DNA of 64,000 nt from Ancylobacter gelatini (GTDB lineage: Bacteria > Pseudomonadota > Alphaproteobacteria > Rhizobiales > Xanthobacteraceae). Where the stretch lies: contig NZ_JAKVIL010000001.1 of NCBI RefSeq assembly GCF_022601675.1, forward strand, positions 434,001 to 498,000. The letters run 5' to 3'. Below, piece after piece: positions 51,817 to 61,522 of this stretch; position 1 is the stretch's first letter; the number at the start of each line of letters is the position of its first letter. Made by a program: the position numbers and the translations under genes. The notes under the pieces were generated by a model. It searched no databases, had not been told where the DNA came from, and worked only from the letters and a program-made list of their open reading frames with translations.

Positions 51817-52566
51817 CTAGAGGCTGAAGCCTCCATCGATGCCCAGCACCTGTCCCGTCACCCAGTCTGCCTCCGGATCGGCGAGGGCCACGACCCAGCG
51901 GGCGACATCCTCCGGGACGCCTCGGCGAGCGAGCGGAATCATCGCCGCTTCGCTGGTCTTGATCGCTGCGATCTCCTCCTCGGAAAAACCCATGCGTTCG
52001 CGCAGGAAGTCCGACTCCACCGGGCCCGACGCCACCGCGTTGACGCGCACGCCCGCCGGCGCGAGTTCGAGCGCCCAGGCGCGCGTCATCTGTTCGAGCG
52101 CGGACTTGCTGGCGCCGTAGGCCGAGAAGCCCGCTACCGGCTTGCGACCAAGCGTGCTCGACAGGTTGACGATAGAGCCCCGGGTCTCGCGCAGGGACGG
52201 CAGGCAGGCTCGGGCGAGCAGCGCCGGCCCGAACACATTGATTCGGAAGGTCGCGTCGAGATGTTCCGTCGTCATCTGGTCGAGCGGGGCGGGCTGACCG
52301 GCGCCGGCATTGTTCACGAGAATATCGAGACGCCCCCAGCGACGCAGAGCCTCCGCCACCGTGGCGTCGGCCGCCTGGGCGCTGCCGGCATCGGCAACGA
52401 ACCCCTCAATTAACGGATGCGCGCCAGCCGCCGCCGCGAGGGACTCGGGTCGCCGGCCGGTGATGAGGACGTGTGCGCCCATGTCCGCGAAACGCCGCGC
52501 TGTGGCGTGACCTATCCCCGCGCCGCCGCCCGTGACGATGGCGACCCTGCCTTCAAACATTGCCAT
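51817..52566 (-). CDS. SDR family oxidoreductase
   Basis: A 249-residue classical SDR. Cofactor motif TGGGAGIGHAT, NNAGAG and the active-site Ser with YGASKS (Tyr-x3-Lys) are present, as is the C-terminal PEDVARWVVALADPEADWVTGQVLGIDGG. It probably reduces or oxidises a small alcohol/ketone with NAD(P). ATG 52566 is preceded by GGAGG at a good distance. It is divergent from a LysR gene across 100 bp that contains a 7-bp dyad at 52567-52589. Confidence 0.93.
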   Translation of the reverse strand: MAMFEGRVAIVTGGGAGIGHATARRFADMGAHVLITGRRPESLAAAAGAHPLIEGFVADAGSAQAADATVAEALRRWGRLDILVNNAGAGQPAPLDQMTTEHLDATFRINVFGPALLARACLPSLRETRGSIVNLSSTLGRKPVAGFSAYGASKSALEQMTRAWALELAPAGVRVNAVASGPVESDFLRERMGFSEEEIAAIKTSEAAMIPLARRGVPEDVARWVVALADPEADWVTGQVLGIDGGFSL

Positions 52567-52589
52567 GATGACCTCCATGAATGGTCATC
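52567..52589. promoter_or_regulatory. Inverted repeat in the SDR-LysR intergenic region
   Basis: GATGACC (52567-52573) and GGTCATC (52583-52589) are perfect inverted repeats separated by nine bases, immediately upstream of the SDR start. The size and spacing fit a LysR-type operator for the divergent regulator at 52667, though overlap with the ribosome site would also bias the sequence. Confidence 0.4.
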
Positions 52590-52666
52590 CGCATGTGCGG
52601 CGGCGGCATCGTTTACTCAATTGTCCAAAATCTGGCTGAGTGTTTCATATTCTGCAATGATAGCGC

Positions 52667-53566
52667 ATGGACAGGCTGCGCTCCTATGAAGTCTTCGCAA
52701 CCATCGTCGCCTGTGGTGGCTTCAACCGTGCGGCGGCGGAGCTCGCCATCTCGCCGGCCAATGTCAGCCGCCACATGCAGCAGTTGGAGCAGGTGCTTGG
52801 CACCCGGCTGCTGGAGCGCACCTCGCGCCGGATGGAACTCACCGACAGCGGCCGCGAACTATATGCGCGTGTCCGTACGATCCTCGATGAGGTCGCCGAT
52901 CTGGAAAACGGACTTGCGAGCGATGGCAAGACCGCGCGCGGCCGGTTGAGGGTCAACGCGCCGCTGACCTTCGGCATTGCCTGGCTGAACCCGCTACTGG
53001 TGGAGTTTGCCGAGAACCATCCGGCCATAGAACTCGATCTCCATTACAGCGATCGGGTCATCGAAATGGCGGATGAGAGCTTCGACCTGGCGCTGCGCAT
53101 CTCCCGCGCCGGTGCTGAAACTCTGGTGTCGCGCCGCGTGGCAACGACCCGCATGCTGGTATGCGCGGCGCCGGGTCTGCTGGCCGCCAAGGGCGAGATC
53201 GGCAGCGTCGAACACATTCGGGGCTTGCCTCGTGCCGGCTACCTGTTCTCCGACACCGCCAATGCTTGGACGCTGGAGGCGGCCGATGGCGTGCGCCACG
53301 CGATCGAGACGCCATGCACGACGATGTGCGCCAACGGGCTCGGCTTGAAGGCCGCCGTTCTGCGTGCCGAGGCCATCGCTCTCCTGCCGGAATTTCTCGT
53401 CCACGGTGAACTGCTGTCCGGAGAGATCGTGGAAGTTCTGCCCGCGCTCCGGGCGGAAGCGATGGATGTGCGCATCGTCTATGCCCACCGTCGGCATCTC
53501 GCCCGACGGGCGCGGCTTTTCATCGACTTCATCGTCGACCGGTTTCGCCGAATACCCTGGCAATGA
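52667..53566 (+). CDS. LysR family transcriptional regulator
   Basis: A 299-residue LysR protein: HTH at residues 1-60 (MDRLRSYEVFATIVACGGFN, ELAISPANVSRHMQQLEQVL) and effector domain at 90-290 (FGIAWLNPLLVEFAENHPAIE, RIVYAHRRHLARRARLFIDF). This branch (CrgA/DsdC-like, PBP2 group 8) usually represses a neighbouring oxidoreductase until an inducer appears; the divergent SDR gene is the likely target. Start ATG 52667 lies 100 bp from it. Confidence 0.9.
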   Translation: MDRLRSYEVFATIVACGGFNRAAAELAISPANVSRHMQQLEQVLGTRLLERTSRRMELTDSGRELYARVRTILDEVADLENGLASDGKTARGRLRVNAPLTFGIAWLNPLLVEFAENHPAIELDLHYSDRVIEMADESFDLALRISRAGAETLVSRRVATTRMLVCAAPGLLAAKGEIGSVEHIRGLPRAGYLFSDTANAWTLEAADGVRHAIETPCTTMCANGLGLKAAVLRAEAIALLPEFLVHGELLSGEIVEVLPALRAEAMDVRIVYAHRRHLARRARLFIDFIVDRFRRIPWQ

Positions 53567-53770
53567 CATCCCGTTGCGCCGGGCCATGTCTGGTCCCGCG
53601 AGTGGGTCGATTCCAGGCTAGAGAAACCTAGATTTCGGGCGCCTCGCGACTGGAATAACAGGGCCTGTACCATTCGGCCGCTCACCCTATCCCCGCGAAT
53701 AGTCGAGGACCGCCGCGCCTCGACGTAGCGTCGTCGATGCCGTGTTCAAGGCGGCGCGAAGGAGATAGAC

Positions 53771-54685
53771 ATGAGCGTCAACATTACTTCTCATCCTGAC
53801 AGAGCCCCCAGCGAGCTGGTGCCGTCGCGCTACGCGGTTCAGGTCGGCGACATCGACGTATTGGTGATCAGCGACGGGGTGCTGCCACTGCCGACCAAGA
53901 TGCTCGGGCACAACGCCGATCCGAATGTCCGGGCGGCCTGGCTGAACGACATGTTCCTGCCGCCCGACGCGTTCGACTGGTCGCTCAACGTGGTGGTGGT
54001 GAAGAGCGGCGGGCAGACCATTCTCATCGACGCCGGCCTCGGCCTCGACCCGAATCTGAACCTGCCCCGCGCCGGCCAGCTGATCATGCGTCTGGAGGCT
54101 GCCGGTATCGATCTCGGCTCGGTGACCGACGTCGTGCTGACCCACATGCACATGGACCATATCGGCGGACTGCTCGTCGACGGCGTGAAGGAGCGCATGC
54201 GGCCGGACCTGCGGATCCACGTGGCGGCGGCCGAGGTCACGTTTTGGGAGGCGCCCGACTTTACCTATGCCGACATGCCCCCTGGCTTCCCGGATGCGCT
54301 TCGGGCGACGGCAAAGCGTTTCGCCGAGACCTACCGCAGCCAGCTCCGGCTGTTCGACGAGGAGCACGAGGTGGCGCCGGGCGTCATCGTTCGTCGTACG
54401 GGTGGCCACACGCCGGGGCACAGTGTCGTGCGCATGTCCTCCGGCGGCGAGCGTCTGACCTTCGCCGGTGATGCCGTGTTCACGGTCGGGTTCGAGCACC
54501 CTGACTGGCACAACGGTTTCGAGCACGACCCGAAGGAAGCGGCCCGCGTCCGGGTACGTCTTCTGACCGAACTGGCGGCGACCGGCGAGCAACTGGTGGC
54601 GACGCATCTGCCGTTCCCGTCCGTCGGCCGGGTGGCGGTCGATGGCGACGCTTTCCGCTGGGTGCCGGCCTTCTGGGACTACTGA
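53771..54685 (+). CDS. MBL-fold metallo-hydrolase
   Basis: A 304-residue cytoplasmic metallo-beta-lactamase superfamily protein. Zinc motif THMHMDHIGG at about residue 120, then GGHTPGHSVV, FAGDAVFT and THLPFPSVG give a full metal site. This group resembles AHL lactonases and related hydrolases, but the substrate cannot be assigned. It has no signal peptide. It lies between a LysR gene and an efflux pair, 112 bp upstream of the latter. Start ATG 53771 has AAGGAGA upstream. Confidence 0.9.
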   Translation: MSVNITSHPDRAPSELVPSRYAVQVGDIDVLVISDGVLPLPTKMLGHNADPNVRAAWLNDMFLPPDAFDWSLNVVVVKSGGQTILIDAGLGLDPNLNLPRAGQLIMRLEAAGIDLGSVTDVVLTHMHMDHIGGLLVDGVKERMRPDLRIHVAAAEVTFWEAPDFTYADMPPGFPDALRATAKRFAETYRSQLRLFDEEHEVAPGVIVRRTGGHTPGHSVVRMSSGGERLTFAGDAVFTVGFEHPDWHNGFEHDPKEAARVRVRLLTELAATGEQLVATHLPFPSVGRVAVDGDAFRWVPAFWDY

Positions 54686-54796
54686 CCGCCGATTGCCCCG
54701 ATCAAGGCCCCCGGAATACTCGGCGCCTCGCACTATGCGGGGCGGGTCGGGTCTTGGTCGGGCATCCGGGCACTGGTGCCCGTACTGGATTCGGAG

Positions 54797-56074
54797 ATGA
54801 AAACGGTGCTCTACTCGATACCGGTCCGCGACGCGCATGAAAGCCCGGGGCATGACCATGCGCCCGGAGCCTGCGCGTCCGAAGCGCCGGAGCTCAAGCC
54901 GCCCCTCGACGTGAAGCTGCCCGAGGCGGCGCCGGTTGCCGAAACGGCCGCCGTGCCTACCGGTGAAAGGAAGCCCGGCAATCGCCAGCGGCGGCGGCGT
55001 CTGCTGCTACTGTTCGCAACCTTCCTCGCGCTTGCGGCGGCGTCGTGGTGGCTGTGGGCGAACCTGTTCGCCGGCGACATCGAGAGCACCGAGAATGCCT
55101 ACACCAATGTGGAGCTGGCGCAGGTGACGCCGCTGGTAAGCGCGCCCGTGAAACGCGTGCGGGTGGTCGAGAGCCAGCGTGTCGCGGCGGGCGACGTCCT
55201 CGTGGAACTCGACGATGCCGATCTTCGCCTCGCCGTAAGCCAGGCGGAAGCCGCGCTCGGCAAGGCCCGGCGCCGGGTCTGGCAGCTGGAGGCCAACGAC
55301 GCCAGCCTCGAAGGTCAGGAGCAGGTGCGCGCGGCGGAGGAAGCAACGGCCCGCGCCGACCTCGCCCGCGCACAGGCCGATCTCGACAAGGCGCTGCTCG
55401 ACGAAGACCGGGCGCAGAAGCTCTCCATCCATGGCTGGGCGCCGACGCAGCGGTTGGATGATGCCCATACCAGTGTCCGGCAAGCCCGCGCCGCTGTCGC
55501 ACAGGCGCAGGCGCGCATCGCCGTGTCGCAGGCGGCGCAGCAGGCCGCTGCCGGGGCGCGCCGTGCCAATCAGGCGCTGTTGGAAGACGCTACGGTGGAA
55601 ACCAACCCCGAGGTCGCCGCCGCCAGGGCGCAACTCGATCAGGCCCTGCTCGACCTCGACCGCGCCATCATCCGTGCGCCGGTGGACGGTATCGTCGATC
55701 AGCGCCGCATCGCGGTGGGCCAGCGCGTGCAGGCCGGCGCGCCCATCATGGTGGTCGTGCCTTTGCAGGACATGCACGTCGACGCCAATTTCAAGGAAGT
55801 GCAGCTGGCGCGCGTCCGGCCGGGCCAGCCGGTTCGGCTGACCTCCGATCTCTACGGATCGGATGTTGTCTTTCGCGGCCGCGTTGGCGGCTTCGCGGGT
55901 GGCACCGGCGCGGCGTTTGCCGCCATCCCGGCGCAGAACGCGACCGGCAACTGGATCAAGGTGGTCCAGCGCCTGCCGGTCCGGATCGAGCTCGACCCCG
56001 CTGAGCTGCGCGCCCACCCTTTGCGGGTCGGCTTGTCCATGCATGCGACCATCGACCTCTCGGAGCCGCACTGA
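54797..56074 (+). CDS. HlyD/EmrA-type membrane fusion protein
   Basis: A 425-residue periplasmic adaptor. The first 75 residues are cytoplasmic and acidic/His-containing, one membrane helix follows (LLLLFATFLALAAASWWLW), then the lipoyl and hairpin regions. The lipoyl halves are PVSAPVKRVRVVESQRVAAGDVLVELDD-like (PLVSAPVKRVRVVESQRV) and APVDGIVDQRRIAVGQRVQAG, and a long coiled-coil lies between (ATARADLARAQADLDKALL). It links an inner-membrane exporter to an outer-membrane channel. ATG 54797 follows GGAG. Confidence 0.93.
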   Translation: MKTVLYSIPVRDAHESPGHDHAPGACASEAPELKPPLDVKLPEAAPVAETAAVPTGERKPGNRQRRRRLLLLFATFLALAAASWWLWANLFAGDIESTENAYTNVELAQVTPLVSAPVKRVRVVESQRVAAGDVLVELDDADLRLAVSQAEAALGKARRRVWQLEANDASLEGQEQVRAAEEATARADLARAQADLDKALLDEDRAQKLSIHGWAPTQRLDDAHTSVRQARAAVAQAQARIAVSQAAQQAAAGARRANQALLEDATVETNPEVAAARAQLDQALLDLDRAIIRAPVDGIVDQRRIAVGQRVQAGAPIMVVVPLQDMHVDANFKEVQLARVRPGQPVRLTSDLYGSDVVFRGRVGGFAGGTGAAFAAIPAQNATGNWIKVVQRLPVRIELDPAELRAHPLRVGLSMHATIDLSEPH

Positions 56075-56075
56075 T

Positions 56076-57611
56076 ATGTCCGCAGACGTCGTCGAGCCGG
56101 CGGGGCGGCCTCACCCGCCGCTGACCGGGGCGGCGCTGGTGCTGTCGGTGGGGGCGCTGGCCTTCGCCAACTTCATGGTCGTGCTCGACACCACCATCGC
56201 CAATGTCGCCATGCCCACCATCGCCGGCGATCTCGGCGTGTCGACCACCGAAGGCACCTGGATCATCACGGCTTATGCCGTGGCAGAGGCGATCACCGTG
56301 CCGCTGACCGGCTGGCTCTCCCGGCGCTTCGGCGAGGTGCGGGTGTTCCTGTGCTGTGCGGTCGCATTCGTGGTCTGTTCGGTTCTGTGCGGTCTGTCCG
56401 GCAGCCTGGCCATGCTGGTGGCGTTCCGCATCCTGCAGGGATTTGCCGGCGGGCCGCTCATCCCCCTGTCATCGACGCTGCTGATGGCGATCTTTCCGAA
56501 GGAGAAGGCCAATACCGGCCTTGCCATATGGGGCATGACCACTGTGGTCGCACCGATCTTCGGGCCGATCCTCGGCGGCTATATCTCCGACAATTATCAC
56601 TGGGGCTGGATCTTCTACATCAACATCGTGTTCGGGGCCGCCGTCGGCGGGATCGTCTGGGCGCTGATGCGCACGCGCGACACGCCGACCGAGCGTGCGC
56701 CCATCGACGTCGTGGGGCTGATCCTGCTCGTCGTGTTCGTCAGCGCCTTCCAGACGATGATCGACAAGGGGCGCGAGCTGGACTGGTTTTCCTCTTCGTT
56801 CATCGTCTGGATGGCGATCACCGCTTTCGTCGCCCTCGTGACTTTGGTCATTTGGGAACTGACGGATGACAACCCGGTGCTCGATCTCTCGGTGTTCGGT
56901 TCGCGCAACTGGCTGGTGTCGACCCTCACGCTCGGCCTGATGTTCGGCCTGTTCTTCGGCAACATCGTGCTGACGCCGCTCTGGCTTCAGCAGATGATGG
57001 GTTACACCGCGACCTGGGCCGGCTTCGCCACCGCGCCGATGGGCATTCTTGCTGTGCTGACGGCGCCGCTCGTCGGCCGGCTGATGGCGCGGATCGACCC
57101 GCGCCTCATCGTCACCTACGGCATGACCATGCTCGCCCTCTCATTCTACATGCGCGCCCAATTCACGGCGCAGGCGGACTACATGTCGATCGCGCTGGCC
57201 ATGTTCGTGCTCGGCGCCGGCGTGCCGGCCTGCCTTGTCACGCTGACATCGCTCGCGGTGTCCGACCTTCCGCCGGAGAAGATCGCTGGTGGCGCCGGCC
57301 TGCAGAACTTCATCCGCGTCATGGCGATGGCGGTGGGTGCCTCGCTGACCTCGACCTATTGGGAGAACGCGACCAAGGAGAGCCGCGCCAATCTGGTGGC
57401 GATCATTGACCCTGCCGTGGCACTTCCTGCCCCGCCGGGCGTCCCGCTGGAGTCCCGGCTGGCGCTGTTCTCGAAGATGGTCGACGCCCAGTCGGTGATG
57501 CTGGCGACCAATAATTTCTACGCGATGGCAACCGGGCTCATCCTCGTCTTCGCCGCAGCCGTCTGGCTGGCAAAGCGCCCCAGCGCACCTCTCAAGCAGG
57601 TCGGGCACTGA
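56076..57611 (+). CDS. EmrB/QacA-type DHA2 efflux transporter
   Basis: A 511-residue, 14-helix MFS exporter forming a tripartite pump with the EmrA-like gene just upstream (one base between stop and start). Motif A (LSRRFGEVRVFL), motif C (VVAPIFGPILGGYI) and the opener VVLDTTIANVAMPTIAGDLG are typical of EmrB/FarB/VceB. The C-terminal region (AGGAGLQNFIRVMAMAVGAS) fits too. A TolC-like outer-membrane gene is not here. The substrate is unknown. Confidence 0.95.
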   Translation: MSADVVEPAGRPHPPLTGAALVLSVGALAFANFMVVLDTTIANVAMPTIAGDLGVSTTEGTWIITAYAVAEAITVPLTGWLSRRFGEVRVFLCCAVAFVVCSVLCGLSGSLAMLVAFRILQGFAGGPLIPLSSTLLMAIFPKEKANTGLAIWGMTTVVAPIFGPILGGYISDNYHWGWIFYINIVFGAAVGGIVWALMRTRDTPTERAPIDVVGLILLVVFVSAFQTMIDKGRELDWFSSSFIVWMAITAFVALVTLVIWELTDDNPVLDLSVFGSRNWLVSTLTLGLMFGLFFGNIVLTPLWLQQMMGYTATWAGFATAPMGILAVLTAPLVGRLMARIDPRLIVTYGMTMLALSFYMRAQFTAQADYMSIALAMFVLGAGVPACLVTLTSLAVSDLPPEKIAGGAGLQNFIRVMAMAVGASLTSTYWENATKESRANLVAIIDPAVALPAPPGVPLESRLALFSKMVDAQSVMLATNNFYAMATGLILVFAAAVWLAKRPSAPLKQVGH

Positions 57612-57776
57612 AGACCTCGCGCACGGCTCACGCCGCCGGGTCGTCATGAGTTCCGCTGCCGGAGCGACGTCGCAAGGCAACCCTCGACACGCCATCGCCG
57701 CATGATTGCGAAGCGTGAGCCGGCGTCACGGCGGCGATGACGCCGGCTTCTATGGGGAGGCGTTTCCTACCTGCGC

Positions 57777-58832
57777 TCAGGCGCGGCCGACGTCCACGAT
57801 TGCCTTGGCGAACGCCTCCGGCGCCTCCTGCGGCAGATTGTGGCCGATGCCACCGGTGATCAGCCGAAACTCGTATTTCCCGGTGAACTTCTTCGCATAG
57901 GCCGACGGATCGGGATGCGGAGCGCCATTGGCGTCGCCCTCCATGGTTATGGTGGGAACGCCGATGGTCGGGAAGGCCGCGAGCCGTTTTTCCAGCCCGT
58001 CATATTTCGCCTCGCCCTTGGAGAGGCCCAGCCGCCAGCGATAATTGTCGATGCTGATGGCGACATGGTCGGGATTCTCGAAGGACGCGGCGGTGCGGGC
58101 GAAGGTGGCATCGTCGAACGCCCATTTCGGCGACGCGAGCTGCCAGATCAGCCGCGCGAAATCGGCGGTATATTGACGATAGCCGGCCTCGCCGCGCTCG
58201 GTGGCGAAATAATACTGGTACCACCAGGCAAGCTCCGCCTTGGGCGGCAGCGGATTGCGGTTGGCCTCCTGGCTGCCGATCAGATAGCCGCTCACCGACA
58301 CCATGCCCGCGCAGCGCTCGGGCCACAGCGCGGCCAGGATGTTGACGGTCCGCGCGCCCCAGTCGAAGCCGCCGAGCACCGCCTTGTCGATGTTGAGAGC
58401 GTCCAGAAAGGCGAGTGCATCGGCCGCCAGCGCCGCCTGCTGGCCGTTGCGCGGCGTGTTATCCGCGAGAAAACGCGTGCCGCCATAGCCCCGCAGATAG
58501 GGGATGAGCACACGATAACCGGCAGCGGCGAGGATCGGGGCGACGTCGACATAGGCGTGAATGTCGTAGGGCCAGCCATGCAGAAGCAGCACCGGCCGGC
58601 CATCGGCGGGGCCTTCCTCGGCATAGACGACATCAAGCTCGCCGGCATGGACATGCGTCAGCGCTGAAAAGCCGGTGCGCGCGGTGGGTTCGGTCTTGGG
58701 TGCGGCCGAGTGGCTCTCACCGGCTCCGGTCTGGGCTGCGGTCGCGACACGGGTGCCGAGCGGCAAGGTGGCCAGGCCGAGCGCGGTCACGCCAAGCAGA
58801 CTGCGCCGCTGTCGGTTGATATCATTGGACAT
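57777..58832 (-). CDS. Exported alpha/beta hydrolase (epoxide hydrolase-like)
   Basis: A 351-residue protein: Tat signal RQRRSLLGVTALGLATLP then a hydrolase domain from about 60. HGWPYDIHAY is the oxyanion motif and the nucleophile is Asp in GGFDWGAR, so it uses an ester intermediate like epoxide hydrolases or haloalkane dehalogenases rather than Ser. The His is in GIGHNLPQEAPEAF and the acid probably in EGDANG. The position of both lid Tyr residues cannot be assigned by eye, so substrate class remains open. Confidence 0.9.
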   Translation of the reverse strand: MSNDINRQRRSLLGVTALGLATLPLGTRVATAAQTGAGESHSAAPKTEPTARTGFSALTHVHAGELDVVYAEEGPADGRPVLLLHGWPYDIHAYVDVAPILAAAGYRVLIPYLRGYGGTRFLADNTPRNGQQAALAADALAFLDALNIDKAVLGGFDWGARTVNILAALWPERCAGMVSVSGYLIGSQEANRNPLPPKAELAWWYQYYFATERGEAGYRQYTADFARLIWQLASPKWAFDDATFARTAASFENPDHVAISIDNYRWRLGLSKGEAKYDGLEKRLAAFPTIGVPTITMEGDANGAPHPDPSAYAKKFTGKYEFRLITGGIGHNLPQEAPEAFAKAIVDVGRA

Positions 58833-59182
58833 TTCGGGATCTCCACTGACGGCTGACCTGCGCCGATGATCGACGCAGCGCTGTGTCCGGCCCGCGTGGG
58901 GAGGCCGGCTTTGAAAGCCTTTGGGGACTTTCGTCTAGCCAGCACAATGCGGCACGCATCCGCGAACCGTTGTTCGGATTGCACGGGAGACACTTTGGAG
59001 CGGTCGTTTTGAATGGCTGCGGGGCCGTCTGGTCGGCTCTCGGGCAGCGACGGGCGCAGCCGCCGAGGGACGGCAGGGGGATTTTACGGAGATGGGCCTG
59101 CGGAGATTCCGCAGGCCGGAGAGCCGCGTCCGGCCCGCCGATCGTGCCAGATCGGACAGCACCGGCGGCGCCGGCGGCGCCC
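58833..59182. other. Gene-free interval with one perfect hairpin
   Basis: No gene is visible in these 350 bp. GGCCTGCGGA (59095-59104) and TCCGCAGGCC (59108-59117) form a perfect 10-bp hairpin with a 3-base loop, lying between the ends of the minus-strand tct operon and the upstream side of the minus-strand hydrolase gene. It could end the tct transcript, although no U run follows it on that strand. A promoter for the hydrolase gene is expected near 58850-58950. Confidence 0.4.
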
Positions 59183-60019
59183 TCATGCCGTCTGCTGGGC
59201 GACCGCGTGCTCCGCGATGTTGGCGAGGATATCGCGGCCCTTCAGCATGTCCTCGATGCCGAGATAATCCTGCATGTAGTGGCCGCGATAGCCGCGGCGT
59301 TCCAACTCGCGGAAGATATCGGCGAAGTCCATGTTTCCGGTTCCCGGATACAGGTGTTCTTCGATCTCGCCGCGATTGTCGGCCAGCCGGACCTCGCCGC
59401 AGCGGCTGAAATCGAGCACGTCGAGAAAGCCGCGAATGCCGCAGTCCAACATATGGGCATGATTGGTCGTGAAGGCCCAGCGCAGGGCCGGCGAGGTCAG
59501 CCGGTCGAAATAGAACGCCGCCTCGTCGGGGTCGTGGACCAGATATTTCACCTCGGCGCCAGCGGGTTCGGGATTCATGTTCTCCAAGAGGATGGTCATG
59601 CCCTCGTCCTCGGCGATCGCGCTCATGCGGGCGAGGCGGGCGACGGCGATCTCCATGCGCTCGCGCTTGTCGGCAGTGAAATGATAGCCGCCATGCATGA
59701 TCACCCAACCAGCGCCGAGCGCCTTGGCGGCGCGCAGATAGGCGGTGAGATAGGCATCGGTCGCCTCGCTCAGGAACGGCGAGCTTTCGGAGACATTGAC
59801 CGCCGACAGCGTGTGCAGGCCGAGCGTGATGCCGGCCGCCTCGATTTTCTCCCGGGCACGGGCGAGCCGGGGATTGGAGGGGTCCAGCAACGCTGGGTCC
59901 GGGTCGAGGCAGATGTCGAGATAATGGACCCCGTTCGCGATCGCCCAGTCGAGACCGGGCTCCAGCCCGATCCGTCGGTTGAGGTCGATCCCGATGCGGG
60001 AGCGGAAATCGTTTCTCAC
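59183..60019 (-). CDS. Sugar phosphate isomerase/epimerase-like TIM barrel protein
   Basis: A 278-residue AP endonuclease 2-like TIM barrel. Metal and strand motifs include LGLHTLSAVNVSES, VIMHGGYHFTADKRERME, ILLENMNPEP, FTTNHAHMLDCG and RLADNRGEIEEHLYPGTGNMDF. GTG 60019 overlaps the TctA stop by 4 bp, so it is co-translated; the usual family acts on ketose sugars or myo-inositol derivatives. Its place in a Tct operon suggests it acts on the imported carboxylate or its product. Confidence 0.88.
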   Translation of the reverse strand: MRNDFRSRIGIDLNRRIGLEPGLDWAIANGVHYLDICLDPDPALLDPSNPRLARAREKIEAAGITLGLHTLSAVNVSESSPFLSEATDAYLTAYLRAAKALGAGWVIMHGGYHFTADKRERMEIAVARLARMSAIAEDEGMTILLENMNPEPAGAEVKYLVHDPDEAAFYFDRLTSPALRWAFTTNHAHMLDCGIRGFLDVLDFSRCGEVRLADNRGEIEEHLYPGTGNMDFADIFRELERRGYRGHYMQDYLGIEDMLKGRDILANIAEHAVAQQTA

Positions 60020-61521
60020 GGCAGTTCTCCCATGCTGGCGTGGCGCGCCCGCGATGCCAGCATGCCGGCGATCAGCGGAACGGCGAGGAACAGCGCCGCC
60101 GCGACCATCAGCGCCGCCGCGATCGGACGGTCGAAGAAGATGATGGCGGTGCCATGCGACATGGTGAGCGACTGGCGCAGCGAGCTTTCGAAAATCGGCC
60201 CGAGCACGAGGCCGAGCACCATGGGCGCCGCCGGCCAGTCGAACCGCTTCATGCCCCAGCCCAGCGCGCCGAAGCCCACCACCAGCCAGCAATCCTCAAG
60301 GCTGTTGGCCTGCGAGAACACACCGACCAAACAGATCGCGAGGATCGGCGGATACAGCCACTTGTAGGGCACCTTGAGCAGGCGGGCGAACAGGCCGGCG
60401 AGCGGCAGGTTCATGATCAGCAGCAGCACGTTGCCGATATACATGCTGGCGATGACCGCCCAGACCAGAGTCGAGTTCTGGGTGAACAGCTCGGGGCCGG
60501 GGCGCAGCCCGAACATGATCAGGGCGCCGAGGATGATCGCCGTGGTGCCCGAGCCGGGCACGCCGAGTGCGAACATCGGGACCAGCGCGCCGGCGGCGGC
60601 GGCGTTGTTGGAGGCTTCCGGCCCGGCGACGCCCTCAATGGCGCCCTTGCCGAATTCCTCCGGGTGGCGGGAGAGCTTCTTCTCCATGATATAGGCAATG
60701 AAGCTGGCAATGGTCGCGCCCGTGCCCGGCAGGACACCCACCAGGAAGCCGACGAACGAGCCGCGCAGGATCGGCATCCGGCTGCGCCGCCAGTCTTCGC
60801 GCGTCGGCAGGGCGCTCTTCACCTCCGCCACCGGCCGCGCCGTCGCGGAGGAACAGCTCGCCAGCACCTCGCCGACACCGAACAGGGCGACGGTGAGCAC
60901 GATGAACTCGATGCCGTCCAGCAGCCAGATCATGCCGAAATCGAAACGGGACACGCCGCTTTGCGGATCGACGCCGATCGTGGCGAGCAGAAGCCCCGCA
61001 ACGCCCGCCGCCACGCCGCGCAGCACCGAGCGACCGCTTACAGCCGCGAGGGCGACGAGGCCGAGCACCACCAGTGCGAAATATTCCGGTGGCCCGAAGG
61101 CAAGCGCGGCTTCCGCCAGCGCCGGCGCGACCAATGTCAGGCCGAGCGTGGCGATGGTGCCGGCAATGAACGAGCCGATGGCGGCGATCCCGAGGGCAGG
61201 GCCGGCACGGCCCTTGATGGCCATCTGGTAGCCATCGATGCTGGTCATGACCGTCGAGGATTCCCCGGGCACGCTGATGAGCACCGAGGTGATGGTGCCG
61301 CCATATTGCGCGCCGTAGTAGATGCCGGCGAACATGATGAGCGAGCCGGTCGGGTCCCCGCCGAAGGTGAGCGGCAGCAGCAGCGCGATCGCTGCCGAAG
61401 GGCCGATGCCGGGCAGGACGCCCACCAGTTGCCCCAGGAACACGCCGACAAAGCACATCAGCAGATTGGCAGGCGTAAGAGCGGTTGCGAAACCGCCGCC
61501 GAGATCGATCAGCGATTCCAT
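60016..61521 (-). CDS. tctA: Tripartite tricarboxylate transporter large subunit TctA
   Basis: A 501-residue, about 12-helix permease. The family opener is ANLLMCFVGVFLGQLVGVLPGIGPSAAIALLLPLTF, followed by GIYYGAQYGGTITSVLISVPGE and a second repeat GVLPGTGATIASFIAYIMEKKLS. It works with TctC and TctB to take up carboxylates at the expense of an ion gradient. ATG 61521 lies 1 bp after the tctB stop; its stop overlaps the isomerase GTG. Confidence 0.95.
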   Translation of the reverse strand: MESLIDLGGGFATALTPANLLMCFVGVFLGQLVGVLPGIGPSAAIALLLPLTFGGDPTGSLIMFAGIYYGAQYGGTITSVLISVPGESSTVMTSIDGYQMAIKGRAGPALGIAAIGSFIAGTIATLGLTLVAPALAEAALAFGPPEYFALVVLGLVALAAVSGRSVLRGVAAGVAGLLLATIGVDPQSGVSRFDFGMIWLLDGIEFIVLTVALFGVGEVLASCSSATARPVAEVKSALPTREDWRRSRMPILRGSFVGFLVGVLPGTGATIASFIAYIMEKKLSRHPEEFGKGAIEGVAGPEASNNAAAAGALVPMFALGVPGSGTTAIILGALIMFGLRPGPELFTQNSTLVWAVIASMYIGNVLLLIMNLPLAGLFARLLKVPYKWLYPPILAICLVGVFSQANSLEDCWLVVGFGALGWGMKRFDWPAAPMVLGLVLGPIFESSLRQSLTMSHGTAIIFFDRPIAAALMVAAALFLAVPLIAGMLASRARHASMGELP

Positions 61522-61522
61522 G

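Noticed and set aside
59095-59117. Perfect hairpin as an intrinsic terminator of the tct operon
   Set aside because: No U run follows on the minus strand, so it is only mentioned in the gap description.
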